NCBI GenBank assembly: GCA_029262855.1
Contig: JAJCYP010000008.1
Location: 41,809 to 105,808 of the forward strand
DNA from: Bacteroidota bacterium
GTDB taxonomy: Bacteria > Bacteroidota > Rhodothermia > Rhodothermales > UBA10348
Reading direction: 5' to 3'
DNA length: 64,000 bases
Of this stretch, positions 9,042-17,526 are shown piece by piece. A model generated the notes under the pieces. The model was not told the DNA's origin. It made no database searches and saw only the letters and a program-made list of their open reading frames with translations. Both the position numbers and the translations under genes were made by a program. Within the stretch, counting starts at the first letter, position 1. The number at the start of each line of letters is the position of its first letter.

Positions 9042-10568
9042 ATGCCATCCATCGTGTTCCGGGCCCTCGCCTGTTTATTTCTCGGTCTGTTGCCGCTGCT
9101 GCCCCATTCGGCACGCGGCCAGGCGTCCTTGTTCATCCCTGCGGATGACCCGTTGTATGAGGACATCTGGAGTGCGATGCTGCAGGGTTTTCTCCCTGAC
9201 CTGAACCCGACGGCGCGACCCTACACCTACGCGGAAGTGCTGAGCGCGCTGCCGGAAGTGTCGCAACGCACCCCTCTCCTGGACCGTATCGCCTTGGGTG
9301 TTTCGCGGTTCGCGGCCACCCGTGGTACGGGCTACACCGGACGGGCCGGCCTGAGGGCTACCGCCAACGGTAGGATGGATCCCGTCCGCCTGCGGGATGG
9401 TGGCTCCGTGCTTTTCCCCTATCTGGAGTCCGGCCTTCACTGGATGGACGGGCCCGTCGTCGCGCGCGCGGGCTTCCGCTTTGACTCCTACTGGGACGTG
9501 GATCCAGACGGTATGGACTCTGTGCTTCGGGCGTTCATGCGCAACGACCAGTCCTACGCGGGCGTGATGGGTCGACACGGCTCGGCAGTCATAGGACGGG
9601 TCGGCAGTCGATGGGGCAACAACTCCGCACTCCTCGTCAGCGACAATCCCAGGAGCTACGATGCACTCCACATCCGACTCGGCTCGTCGAAGCTGAGCTT
9701 CCGCTCCGTGATTGGCGAACTGGATTCCATTACAGGGGACGGCCGATTCACCGGGACGGCCGGAGACGATTCGGTGGCATCGGGCAGCGAACGTCGATGG
9801 ATGGCCGCGCACCGACTCGATTGGCGCCCCTCGCCCCGACTCCAGATCTCGGTTCAGGAGGCGGTGCTGTATTCCGGTGCAGGCACCGGACTGTCCCTGA
9901 AGTACCTGAACCCCACCCAGTTCCTCATTCTGGCGGTAGACAATCGTCCGAAGAACGACGAAAACAACGGAATCGTGGGGGTGTCCGTCTGGGCGCAGTC
10001 GGCTGGCTGGACCCTGGAGTCCCAGTTGATGTTTGACGACTTTGATCTCTTTTTTGGTGACGAGCCGGCATCGTTCGCGACGTCTGCCGACCTCACGAAG
10101 GTGCTGGGAACCCGAACGGCACTTTCAGGCCGCGTGGAGGCGGTAGCAAGCCGGACCTACAACACCTTCCAGCCAGAAGGACGCTGGACCTATCTCAATC
10201 GTGGTCTTGCCACGCAGTACTCGGACTACGTGGTGAGCGAGGTCGCGGCCACCTGGTTGGACGCCACGCGTGGCCTGCGCGTCGAGCCGTACGCAATCGC
10301 CCTTTGGCAGGGGGAACGAGACCTTCGGGCTCCCTACCGCTTCGGTGATTCCTTCGACACCATCCTGGTGGGCACGGTGGAGCGGACGCTTCAGGTTGGG
10401 TCCCGCGTTCGGTACGATCATGCGGGATGGGCCTACCTCGCCGTCGATGCCGGGATCAACAGGGTTGAGAACGCCGGGCACCAACCTGGACGGTCGAGAA
10501 CCCGGGCGGCCCTCCTTTTGGGATTCGGCATGCGCTGGAGCATCGCAGGCAGTCGGAAGAACGATTGA
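9042..10568 (+). CDS. Capsule assembly Wzi-family outer membrane protein
   Basis: 508 residues. Signal peptide (ALACLFLGLLPLLPHSARGQ). The mature N-terminus (SLFIPADDPLYEDIWSAML) and a central stretch (LKYLNPTQFLILAVDNRPKNDENN) match the Wzi-like family, beta-barrels that help anchor or assemble capsule at the outer membrane. The rest alternates short amphipathic strands with a terminal aromatic-rich strand. It is divergent from the sugar transferase across 104 bases and begins a four-gene plus-strand run. The family match is moderate: order and length fit, but I could not align it. Confidence 0.8.
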   Translation: MPSIVFRALACLFLGLLPLLPHSARGQASLFIPADDPLYEDIWSAMLQGFLPDLNPTARPYTYAEVLSALPEVSQRTPLLDRIALGVSRFAATRGTGYTGRAGLRATANGRMDPVRLRDGGSVLFPYLESGLHWMDGPVVARAGFRFDSYWDVDPDGMDSVLRAFMRNDQSYAGVMGRHGSAVIGRVGSRWGNNSALLVSDNPRSYDALHIRLGSSKLSFRSVIGELDSITGDGRFTGTAGDDSVASGSERRWMAAHRLDWRPSPRLQISVQEAVLYSGAGTGLSLKYLNPTQFLILAVDNRPKNDENNGIVGVSVWAQSAGWTLESQLMFDDFDLFFGDEPASFATSADLTKVLGTRTALSGRVEAVASRTYNTFQPEGRWTYLNRGLATQYSDYVVSEVAATWLDATRGLRVEPYAIALWQGERDLRAPYRFGDSFDTILVGTVERTLQVGSRVRYDHAGWAYLAVDAGINRVENAGHQPGRSRTRAALLLGFGMRWSIAGSRKND

Positions 10569-11140
10569 TTCGTACCGGAGTTTTCTTGATGCTCGTGCTC
10601 TTGACGCCGTGCCGCCCCGCGCACGGCCAGCCCGAGCCCTTCTCAGAAATGGAGGCGTGGGCCGGACCCGTCCTGCCTGGCCAGCATGGCGCCCTCGCGG
10701 ATTACTGGGACCCCGGCATCGGCGCGGCTGTCGGGCTGGCGACGCCGTTTTTCACGGGTCGGCTCACGGGAAGCCTTCGACTGGTCCCCTACTCGCCCCG
10801 CCAGAGCGTGCCGTCCTTCCGGGCACTCAATCTTCGCGCGGGATGGGACAGATCACTGCTGGCGTATGGCCCGGCCACACTTCGGGGTTCATTTCACCTC
10901 GGAAACCTGCGCATGTCCTTTGATGACAGCGGCTCAGAGCCAGGCATCCGAAACGAAAGCGAGTTCGCCGCCGGGTACGGGGCCGGCCTGTTCATCAAGC
11001 TGGGCGCTTCATCAGGGATGGCACTCACGGTCACGCAGGAGCGTGTGTTCACCAGCAAGCCGCTCGACCTCCGACACTGGGCGCTTGCGTACACCCGCCG
11101 ATTCGCGACTTCGGGCTGGGTCAGGAGGTGGATCGAGTGA
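10565..11140 (+). CDS. Small secreted beta-barrel-like protein, unknown function
   Basis: 191 residues from the TTG at 10565, whose TTGA overlaps the Wzi stop. That start yields a full signal peptide (MIRTGVFLMLVLLTPCRPAHG); an ATG at 10589 would truncate it. The mature protein alternates hydrophobic and polar residues in strand-like segments (GRLTGSLRLVPYS, ATLRGSFHLGNLRMSF, AAGYGAGLFIKLGA, HWALAYTRRF), consistent with a small outer membrane barrel. No family recognised. It sits between a Wzi-like protein and a TonB-dependent receptor-like protein, so a role at the outer membrane with them is plausible but unproven. Confidence 0.65.
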   Translation: MIRTGVFLMLVLLTPCRPAHGQPEPFSEMEAWAGPVLPGQHGALADYWDPGIGAAVGLATPFFTGRLTGSLRLVPYSPRQSVPSFRALNLRAGWDRSLLAYGPATLRGSFHLGNLRMSFDDSGSEPGIRNESEFAAGYGAGLFIKLGASSGMALTVTQERVFTSKPLDLRHWALAYTRRFATSGWVRRWIE

Positions 11141-13134
11141 GGTTCTTTTTCCTCTTGATCCTCGTCCTCGCGGGGGTGGGTCCGGTCTGGGGCCGCCAGG
11201 ACATCAGTGTTTCGATGAAGCCCCTTTCCAGTCAGGACCACGTCATTTCCGGCCAGGAAATTCGGGACTGGGGATTGATCCGGATTGCCGACATTCTGGA
11301 GCTGGCGCCTGGGTTTTCGGGGTGGTCCGCTGACGGATTCCGCGCAGACGGTTTTGTCTTTGGCGCCGGACCGGCCGGGAGCCAGCAGTGGCGCATCGCA
11401 GTCGATGGCCAGGAAGTCGACGCCCGATTCGTGGACGGCTTCCACAGCGAAGCCCTGCCTGTTTCGACGTCATCCATCAAGAGCGTGCGGCTGCGCCCGC
11501 CGGGGGCAGGACCCGGCGGACTGTCGTCCAGTGGATGGATTCTGTTCGAAACGAACGCCTCCGACTCCCTCGGTGCGACCGCAACCGTCTCGGTCGGCAA
11601 CGAAGCTGGCGATCCCGGACCGTACCGGTACACCGAGCTGGCCACCCCCAACGTGGACCGGGACGGCCCCTCAGCCGATGTCCAACTGATCATCCCCTTT
11701 GCCGCCGGCCGAGGGGACGGCGCTTTTTTCGAGCCCCGGGATGGAGGCCCCCTGCGCCTCTCCTTGGGCGTCCGCGCTGATCAGGCCCACCTCACTAACG
11801 AGGCGATTCTCGACCGTGTCTATGTACTCTTCGACGGTGTTCGAAAACCCCGGATGACTCTGATCCAGCCCCGCCTCGGAATCGAACTGCAGAGACCCGG
11901 CGGCCTCCACCGCGTAACCTGGACCCAAACGACGTTGCGAGACCTGCCCTTTCTGGAGGCGATGGGCTCTGAACTGCCGGTCAGCCGGCACAGCCGGTCC
12001 CTCAGGGCGTCGGGGCGGCAGGTCGCGCGCGGCCTGGCAGTGACCTACAGTGTCTCGGCCAGCCGATCCAGCATGCCGGAGCGCTCGAACGGCGAGGACC
12101 TGTCGCTGGACTGGGCGGAGAGCCTGATGAGGCTTCGGCTGGAGATTGCTTCCGCCGGGGCAGATCCGGTCTGGTCGCTGGGTTATTCGATGCTGAAAAG
12201 GCGGCCGAACAGTCGCGGATTCGAACCCTTCCTCCCCACAGTCCCACACGTCGATTTCAGGGTGACCCGTTCGCTCGCATCAGGCTGGAGCCGGGTGTGG
12301 TCAGGACAGATAGTCCTGGGACGGTATCCGACCACACGGGTTCTTCCCGGTCTGTACATGGACATGGTCCGGACCGAGGGGCCATGGACCTGGTCCGCCA
12401 GAGCAGGCTTCGTGGCCGAAACCCCGGAGGATTCGGGCGTGGAGGCACTCTGGCTTGCCGGCGGGTGGGACTATCCGGGCGACGGCGCCGGGCGGAGCCT
12501 GGGGCCCGATCGCGCACACGATGTCCGGACAGGGAGCCTGGACCTCGAGGCTCGACAAACACGGGGTGATGTAGAATGGGCAGTGGCCCTCTACGGACGG
12601 TCCGTTCACGGGTTGAATGTCCCTGCCGGTCGTCTTGAACCGGACTCGCTGTTTGAGGCCAGATACCTGTCCGAGCGCGTTTTCCGAGCCGACGTCAGTG
12701 GCACTCTGGTCGGTGTCCGTGCCTGGGCCTCCCAGCGAGTGGGCGAGTACCTGAGCCACCGTCTGGACTACGGGTTCGCGCACACTGCCAGAGGCGATGA
12801 GGCATTCCGACAGGCCGTATCGGGGCTGCCGCAGGTACGCGCCCGCTATTCACTGCGGGTCTCGCCCTATCCCAGAACGTTTTTCGGACTCGTCGCCCGA
12901 TTCGATTCAAGGACGGAGTGGTCGCGCTACCGGACCGTGAGTGGAGGGGAAGATGTCGTACGCCTTCCGGCCAGAGTCACCGTGGACGCCACGTTCTCGA
13001 AGCAACTCGCCGGCAAACACCTCAGACTGCACGCGACGCTCAAGAACCTGACCCGGGGCCTCACCTCCAGCCATCCGGCCGGACCCCTGCAGGATCTGGT
13101 TTTCGTGGTTGGGTTGAGAGCCTCACTCCGTTGA
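11137..13134 (+). CDS. TonB-dependent receptor-like outer membrane protein
   Basis: 665 residues from the GTG at 11137 (GTGA overlap with the upstream stop). Signal peptide RFFFLLILVLAGVGPVWG. A plug domain follows (HVISGQEIRDWGLIRIADILELAPGFSG, then WRIAVDGQEVDARFVDG), and the remainder is beta-barrel with a C-terminal strand ending in VVGLRASLR. It is short for this family and lacks the N-terminal carboxypeptidase-like domain of SusC proteins. No SusD partner is adjacent. TonB is encoded 1.4 kb downstream on the other strand. The substrate is unknown. Confidence 0.78.
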   Translation: MRFFFLLILVLAGVGPVWGRQDISVSMKPLSSQDHVISGQEIRDWGLIRIADILELAPGFSGWSADGFRADGFVFGAGPAGSQQWRIAVDGQEVDARFVDGFHSEALPVSTSSIKSVRLRPPGAGPGGLSSSGWILFETNASDSLGATATVSVGNEAGDPGPYRYTELATPNVDRDGPSADVQLIIPFAAGRGDGAFFEPRDGGPLRLSLGVRADQAHLTNEAILDRVYVLFDGVRKPRMTLIQPRLGIELQRPGGLHRVTWTQTTLRDLPFLEAMGSELPVSRHSRSLRASGRQVARGLAVTYSVSASRSSMPERSNGEDLSLDWAESLMRLRLEIASAGADPVWSLGYSMLKRRPNSRGFEPFLPTVPHVDFRVTRSLASGWSRVWSGQIVLGRYPTTRVLPGLYMDMVRTEGPWTWSARAGFVAETPEDSGVEALWLAGGWDYPGDGAGRSLGPDRAHDVRTGSLDLEARQTRGDVEWAVALYGRSVHGLNVPAGRLEPDSLFEARYLSERVFRADVSGTLVGVRAWASQRVGEYLSHRLDYGFAHTARGDEAFRQAVSGLPQVRARYSLRVSPYPRTFFGLVARFDSRTEWSRYRTVSGGEDVVRLPARVTVDATFSKQLAGKHLRLHATLKNLTRGLTSSHPAGPLQDLVFVVGLRASLR

Positions 13135-14552
13135 GCCGACCCCATCCGCCGAAGCCCACCCTGGAAGAGGCGCTCAGTCGCTATCGTCCCCTGCACTCGG
13201 ATTGGGCCGGATTTCTCCAGGCATGCAGGAATCCCCTTGGTACGACGGGTTGGTCCCACCCCATTCGATCGGGTGTCGAGAGGCTTCGGGAGGCGGACGG
13301 CATCTCCGTTGAAGCCATGGGATGGCGTCCGAACGGACTGAGGATGCCCGACGGGCTCTCCCCTTCGACCTCGCTGTCCTACCGGGCCGGATTGATTCAC
13401 GTTCAGGAAGAGGCCTCCCTCCTGCCGGTTCGCATGCTATGCCCGAAGCCCGGCGAGCGAATCCTGGACCTGTGTGCCGCACCCGGCAACAAGACCGCGG
13501 AAATCGCACTGGCCCTGGAGGGCCGCGGAACGGTGATTGCCAACGACGTTTCCTCGGGCCGCCTCAACGTGCTCAGGACCACCCGCGATCGACTCGGACT
13601 GCCGAACATCACGACGACCCAGGTGAACGGGACCTCCGCGGCCTGGCCGTCCGCACATTTCGACGCCATCCTGGTGGATGCACCGTGTTCGTGCGAAGGC
13701 ACCTTGAGACGGCACCCGAGGGCGGTTACGCGGTCCTCGCCGGACGACCGGACACGCCTGGCTGACACGCAGCGGGCCCTGCTCTCGAATGCCCTGCGCA
13801 TGGTCCGACCCGGAGGCCGCGTGGTCTACTCCACCTGTACGTTTGCACCGGAGGAAAATGAACGGATCATCACCGAGACGCTTGCGACGCACCCGGATGT
13901 TGCCATCGGGGAATGTCACATTCCGGGCCTCGACTCCGCCCGCGGCCTGCCCTCCTGGGACGGGGTCAGCTTTCATCCCGACATGCACCGGGCGGTCAGG
14001 CTATGGCCCGGCCTGACGGACACGGGCGGGTTTTTCTCCGTTCTGCTGCTCAAATCGGGAATCGGAGAGGCGGTCGTGCCGCCCTCGCCCCCCTGCTCCG
14101 GCCAGGAGGACCTGGAGCCCATCCTGCGATTCCTGACGGACTCATTCGGACTCGCGCCCGACTGGACCGACGGATGGCGCTTCAGGCTGCGGGGCCGCTC
14201 AATCGACATCGCCCCGGATAACCACAGACCGGAGCTACCGTTTGCGGTGGACGACCGGGGTTTCAGCCTGGTCCGCATCAACGGGCGGATTCCCAAGCTT
14301 TCTACGCAGGGAGCTCTCTGGCTTGGATATCGCGTGACCCGCCAAATTGTCAACCTCGGTCAGGATCATGCCTGGCGATACATCCGGGGGCAACCGGTTG
14401 TTGTGCCAGCCGGCAATGATTCCAAGTTCGGCTATGTGCAGATCAGGTGCCTGGGCGTACCCCTGGGTGTCGGGCTCTTTCGGCCGAATTTGGCCGAACT
14501 CGAATCCCTGTATCCACGCCAGTGGGCCGGGATGCATTGTCCGGCGGAATGA
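13131..14552 (+). CDS. NSUN/RsmF-type RNA (cytosine-C5) methyltransferase
   Basis: About 473 residues from TTG 13131, whose TTGA overlaps the preceding stop; the open frame extends upstream to 12918 inside the receptor gene but that part is not conserved-looking. SAM motif I reads ILDLCAAPGNKT, and the two m5C cysteines are in DAPCSCEG (motif IV) and YSTCTFAPEEN (motif VI). The last 110 residues look like the PUA-like C-terminal domain of RsmF proteins (VRINGRIPKLSTQGALWLG). Predicted to methylate a cytosine in 16S rRNA or tRNA. The precise target cannot be set, since RsmB is encoded separately at 17527. Confidence 0.9.
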   Translation: MSRPHPPKPTLEEALSRYRPLHSDWAGFLQACRNPLGTTGWSHPIRSGVERLREADGISVEAMGWRPNGLRMPDGLSPSTSLSYRAGLIHVQEEASLLPVRMLCPKPGERILDLCAAPGNKTAEIALALEGRGTVIANDVSSGRLNVLRTTRDRLGLPNITTTQVNGTSAAWPSAHFDAILVDAPCSCEGTLRRHPRAVTRSSPDDRTRLADTQRALLSNALRMVRPGGRVVYSTCTFAPEENERIITETLATHPDVAIGECHIPGLDSARGLPSWDGVSFHPDMHRAVRLWPGLTDTGGFFSVLLLKSGIGEAVVPPSPPCSGQEDLEPILRFLTDSFGLAPDWTDGWRFRLRGRSIDIAPDNHRPELPFAVDDRGFSLVRINGRIPKLSTQGALWLGYRVTRQIVNLGQDHAWRYIRGQPVVVPAGNDSKFGYVQIRCLGVPLGVGLFRPNLAELESLYPRQWAGMHCPAE

Positions 14553-14571
14553 ACCGCCACCTCACCGCCGA

Positions 14572-15321
14572 CTACCTCAGTTGGAAGCGGAACGTCACCA
14601 CACCCGTCTGCTCTTCCTGGGGCGCATTGGGAGGCAGCGGATTGAATCGCCAGTTGAGCAAGGCATTCATCACGGCCTGTTCCAATGCCGGATTGCCCTT
14701 GATTAGAGGAATCCTGCGCGTCACACGACCCGACGGCGCGACTGTAATCCGCACGCGAATCATCGCGTTGACCTGCTCCGTGTACTCCGGAAGCACCGTT
14801 TGCACAGCCTGACGGTTCAGGCCCTCAATCTGGAACGGCGCGCGTCGCGTTTCTTCCAGACCCGTTCCGTCCTCTCCCTGTTGGGGATTGGTGGCGCCTT
14901 TAGGATCCCCAGAACCCAGCGGTCGAATGGGCTCAGGCGGGGCGGGCTCCGGAGCACGCTCGACCTCCGGCGTGTTGTCCTGTGCGACCGGCGATACGAC
15001 CTCGGCATCATTGCGCTGAACCGTCTCGGGATTCAGCGGCGTGGCCTCAGGCAGCGATACGGGCCGGGCCCGCTCCGGCGGCGCCGCCGGGCGTTCCTCT
15101 TGGGCGGCCTCCTCAGGTTCCGGGCGCGGCGGAACAGGCAGTCGGGTGACCGCCCGGCTCACGGGTCGCCCGTCGGAAAAGCTCCCGAAATCGACCTCAA
15201 CGAATCCCATATGGGGCTCCTCGACCGCGGCCACCGTCATGATGGACAGCCCGAAGAGCACCAGCGCGTGCAGGAGCACGCTCACGGAAATTCCTATCCA
15301 GTCGTCCCGATCCATGCGCAT
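14572..15321 (-). CDS. TonB-family energy transducer
   Basis: About 249 residues from ATG 15321 (ATG 15315 is also possible). One N-terminal membrane anchor (GISVSVLLHALVLFGLSIMTV), a long Pro/Glu/Arg-rich periplasm-spanning region (about residues 55-165), and a TonB C-terminal domain (ALEQAVMNALLNWRFNPLPP, VVTFRFQL). It would couple the inner membrane proton gradient to TonB-dependent receptors such as the one at 11137. No exbB or exbD is in the window. It follows the glycosyltransferase gene by about 34 bases and converges on the RsmF-like gene with 19 bases between. Confidence 0.9.
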   Translation of the reverse strand: MRMDRDDWIGISVSVLLHALVLFGLSIMTVAAVEEPHMGFVEVDFGSFSDGRPVSRAVTRLPVPPRPEPEEAAQEERPAAPPERARPVSLPEATPLNPETVQRNDAEVVSPVAQDNTPEVERAPEPAPPEPIRPLGSGDPKGATNPQQGEDGTGLEETRRAPFQIEGLNRQAVQTVLPEYTEQVNAMIRVRITVAPSGRVTRRIPLIKGNPALEQAVMNALLNWRFNPLPPNAPQEEQTGVVTFRFQLR

Positions 15322-15355
15322 CTGTTGGTTCAGAGAATCAACGCACGCTCCGACA

Positions 15356-16318
15356 TCAGGATTCCGGACCGGACTCACCCGGCCGCCACACGTCCCGAAC
15401 CACGTATCGGGGACGGCCCTTCACCTCTTCGTAGACACGGGCGAGATACGACCCCACGACCCCAAGAAAGAAAATCTGGAGCCCCCCGAAAAAGAATCCC
15501 ACGAACAGGATGGATGACCATCCCGGGACCGTGGTGTCTGTGAAAAACCGGGCGATGAGCACCCAAACCAGCCCGATGAGCGAGAGGAGTGAAACACCGA
15601 GGCCGATCCGGACAGCCAGCCTGAGCGGCCTTCCCGAGAAAGACGCGATCCCGTCCAACGCCAGTCTCATGCGATCCCGCCACGCATATTTGCTGGACCC
15701 GCCCGCCCGGGGTGCCCGGTCATACACGACGCCCGTCTGATTGAAACCGAGCCAGGAGATCAGGCCACGGACGTAGGGCTGCTGCTCGCCAAGTTCGCGA
15801 TACGCATCCAGGACGGCCCTTGAGACCAGGCGGAAATCGCCCGTATCCAGTGGTGCATCCACCTCGGACATCCGCCGGAACACCCTGTAGAAGGCGCTGG
15901 CCGTGGCTCGCTGCAGGAGCGAATCGCCGTCCCGCTGACGCCTCACGCCGTAGACCACGTCGAATCCCTGCCTCCACGTGTCGATCATTTCACCGACCAC
16001 GGGGAGTGGATCCTGCAGGTCGGCATCAAGGATTACCGCGGCGTCGCTGGTGGCGAAATGCATGCCGGCCGTGACCGCCAATTGGTGGCCGAAATTCCGC
16101 GAGAACTGGATCAGAACGTAGCCCTCGAGCCCTGACACCAGGTCCCGCGCCACGCGCGCCGTCTGATCGGTGGAGCCATCGTCCACGAAAACCACCTGCT
16201 GCACCTCGGGACGCCCTTGCCGAAACGACTCGATCTCGCGCACCAGTGCTGGCAACATCGCCTCTTCGTTGAAGAGTGGTATTACCAGGCTGACGGAATC
16301 GTGCGCGGGGATGGGCAT
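15356..16318 (-). CDS. Family 2 glycosyltransferase, DPM1/GtrB-like, membrane-bound
   Basis: 320 residues from ATG 16318, nine bases after the stop of the PorV-like gene. GT-A domain: SLVIPLFNEE, VFVDDGSTD and the DXD-like ILDADLQDP; acceptor loop QRATASAFYRVFRRMS. Two C-terminal transmembrane helices (IGLGVSLLSLIGLVWVLIA and SILFVGFFFGGLQIFFLG) followed by YEEVKGRPRYVV, the usual ending of bactoprenol or dolichol-phosphate glucosyl/mannosyl transferases. Predicted to load a sugar onto a polyprenyl phosphate for surface polysaccharide or lipid modification. The open frame continues to 16891 but that overlaps the PorV-like gene and is spurious. Confidence 0.93.
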   Translation of the reverse strand: MPIPAHDSVSLVIPLFNEEAMLPALVREIESFRQGRPEVQQVVFVDDGSTDQTARVARDLVSGLEGYVLIQFSRNFGHQLAVTAGMHFATSDAAVILDADLQDPLPVVGEMIDTWRQGFDVVYGVRRQRDGDSLLQRATASAFYRVFRRMSEVDAPLDTGDFRLVSRAVLDAYRELGEQQPYVRGLISWLGFNQTGVVYDRAPRAGGSSKYAWRDRMRLALDGIASFSGRPLRLAVRIGLGVSLLSLIGLVWVLIARFFTDTTVPGWSSILFVGFFFGGLQIFFLGVVGSYLARVYEEVKGRPRYVVRDVWRPGESGPES

Positions 16319-16326
16319 CCCCAAAT

Positions 16327-17430
16327 CTAGTCCACGGACGGCCGTCTGTAGGCCTCTTTTCGGAATTCGTACGAGACCGAGATCCGGTGCGAGAATCCCA
16401 GTTCGGAGGCCAGGCCGGCAAAATCGCCGAATCCGTAATCGATCGCGATCCCTCCGTACTTGAGTCCGGCTCCAACGGTAGGCGTCATGTCGAGCCCTTC
16501 CCCGCGAACCTGCCGGATGCGGGCCAGGCCGAGGCGGATGGATGCAACATCCAGGTGGGTGTACTCCGCTCCAAGCCTCGGATGAAAGGAAATGTTGGCC
16601 AGGTCGAAGGCATTGGCGTCCTGTCCGTCGAAGGCCAGATCCAGGTCGGCGGCGAAGGTGAACACGCCTTGACCCGTGGGTTGGACACGGGCGATTCCGA
16701 GCCTTGCTACGGGAAGTACGAGCTCGGTGCCGCCCGAGGGAAGATCGTCGCCGAAGACCGTCTCCAGATTCGCCAGATTCCCGGCGTCGACACTCCAACT
16801 CTGCAGCATGGTGGTGATGTCCTGGAGATTGATACCGAATCGGTATCGCTGCCCGACATAGCGTGCCGAGGCGTCGACAGAATAGCCCCACGCCGAGGCA
16901 AAGGAACCGATGCTGCGCCGAATGAGCTTGGCGGAGACCCCCACCGCCAGGGCCGGGCGCACCTGGCGCGCGTACCCGACGAAGAAGGCATAGTCTGCGG
17001 CGGAGAACGACGTCACAAAATCGCCGGGGTTCGCCTTGGGCTGATCGCGTTCAGCGTCCCATGCATCGAGCGTGTTCTTGATGTCGTTCACCCCGCTGCG
17101 AAAGAAGGCGAAGGCGACCGTGGACCGGTCGGTCAGCGGCATGGCGGCCGAACCGTAGTCGAAAGATACAGAGCCTGAGAAGCGCTCGGCGTGCATGTAG
17201 GATGCCTCCGGGAACTCCATCGCCATGAGCCCCGCGGCGTTCCAGTAGACCGCGTCCGCGTCTGAGGCGACCGCAACGTGCGCTCCTCCCATCGCCAGTG
17301 CCCGCGCTCCGACGCCACCTGCCAGGAAGTCGGCGCCATACTTGGCCACACGTTGGGCATCGGCCTGCGTGCTGCTCAGGAGCAGGGCCACGAGCAGGAG
17401 AAAGGCGGACAGGCGGTTCGGGAGCGGCAA
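16327..17430 (-). CDS. PorV/PorQ-family outer membrane protein
   Basis: 367 residues from a TTG at 17430 that gives a good signal peptide (LSAFLLLVALLLSSTQADAQ). The mature start (FLAGGVGARALAMGGAHVAVASDADAVYWNAAGLM) is the hallmark of the PorV/PorQ FadL-like barrels, one of which shuttles T9SS cargo to the attachment machinery. The C-terminus (GISVSYEF-type final strand HRISVSYEFRKEAY) fits a barrel. The window has at least one clear T9SS cargo (33975), so a secretion role is reasonable, but paralogues of this family are common and not all belong to T9SS. Confidence 0.87.
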   Translation of the reverse strand: MPLPNRLSAFLLLVALLLSSTQADAQRVAKYGADFLAGGVGARALAMGGAHVAVASDADAVYWNAAGLMAMEFPEASYMHAERFSGSVSFDYGSAAMPLTDRSTVAFAFFRSGVNDIKNTLDAWDAERDQPKANPGDFVTSFSAADYAFFVGYARQVRPALAVGVSAKLIRRSIGSFASAWGYSVDASARYVGQRYRFGINLQDITTMLQSWSVDAGNLANLETVFGDDLPSGGTELVLPVARLGIARVQPTGQGVFTFAADLDLAFDGQDANAFDLANISFHPRLGAEYTHLDVASIRLGLARIRQVRGEGLDMTPTVGAGLKYGGIAIDYGFGDFAGLASELGFSHRISVSYEFRKEAYRRPSVD

Positions 17431-17526
17431 AACGTCGGTGTTAGGCGGTGAGGACCAAGAAGCGAACTCCGTGCCGGAATGCAGGGCGCTGCCATTGGTT
17501 TCGGGTCCGGCCCAGAACAGGCTGAA

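Noticed and set aside
12918..13130. In-frame upstream extension of the RsmF-like methyltransferase
   Set aside because: It overlaps the end of the receptor gene; the TTG at 13131 gives the stop-overlap and matches the family N-terminus.
16319..16891. Upstream extension of the glycosyltransferase frame
   Set aside because: Antisense-like, Arg/Gly-rich sequence inside the PorV-like gene; ATG 16318 starts the GT2 domain.
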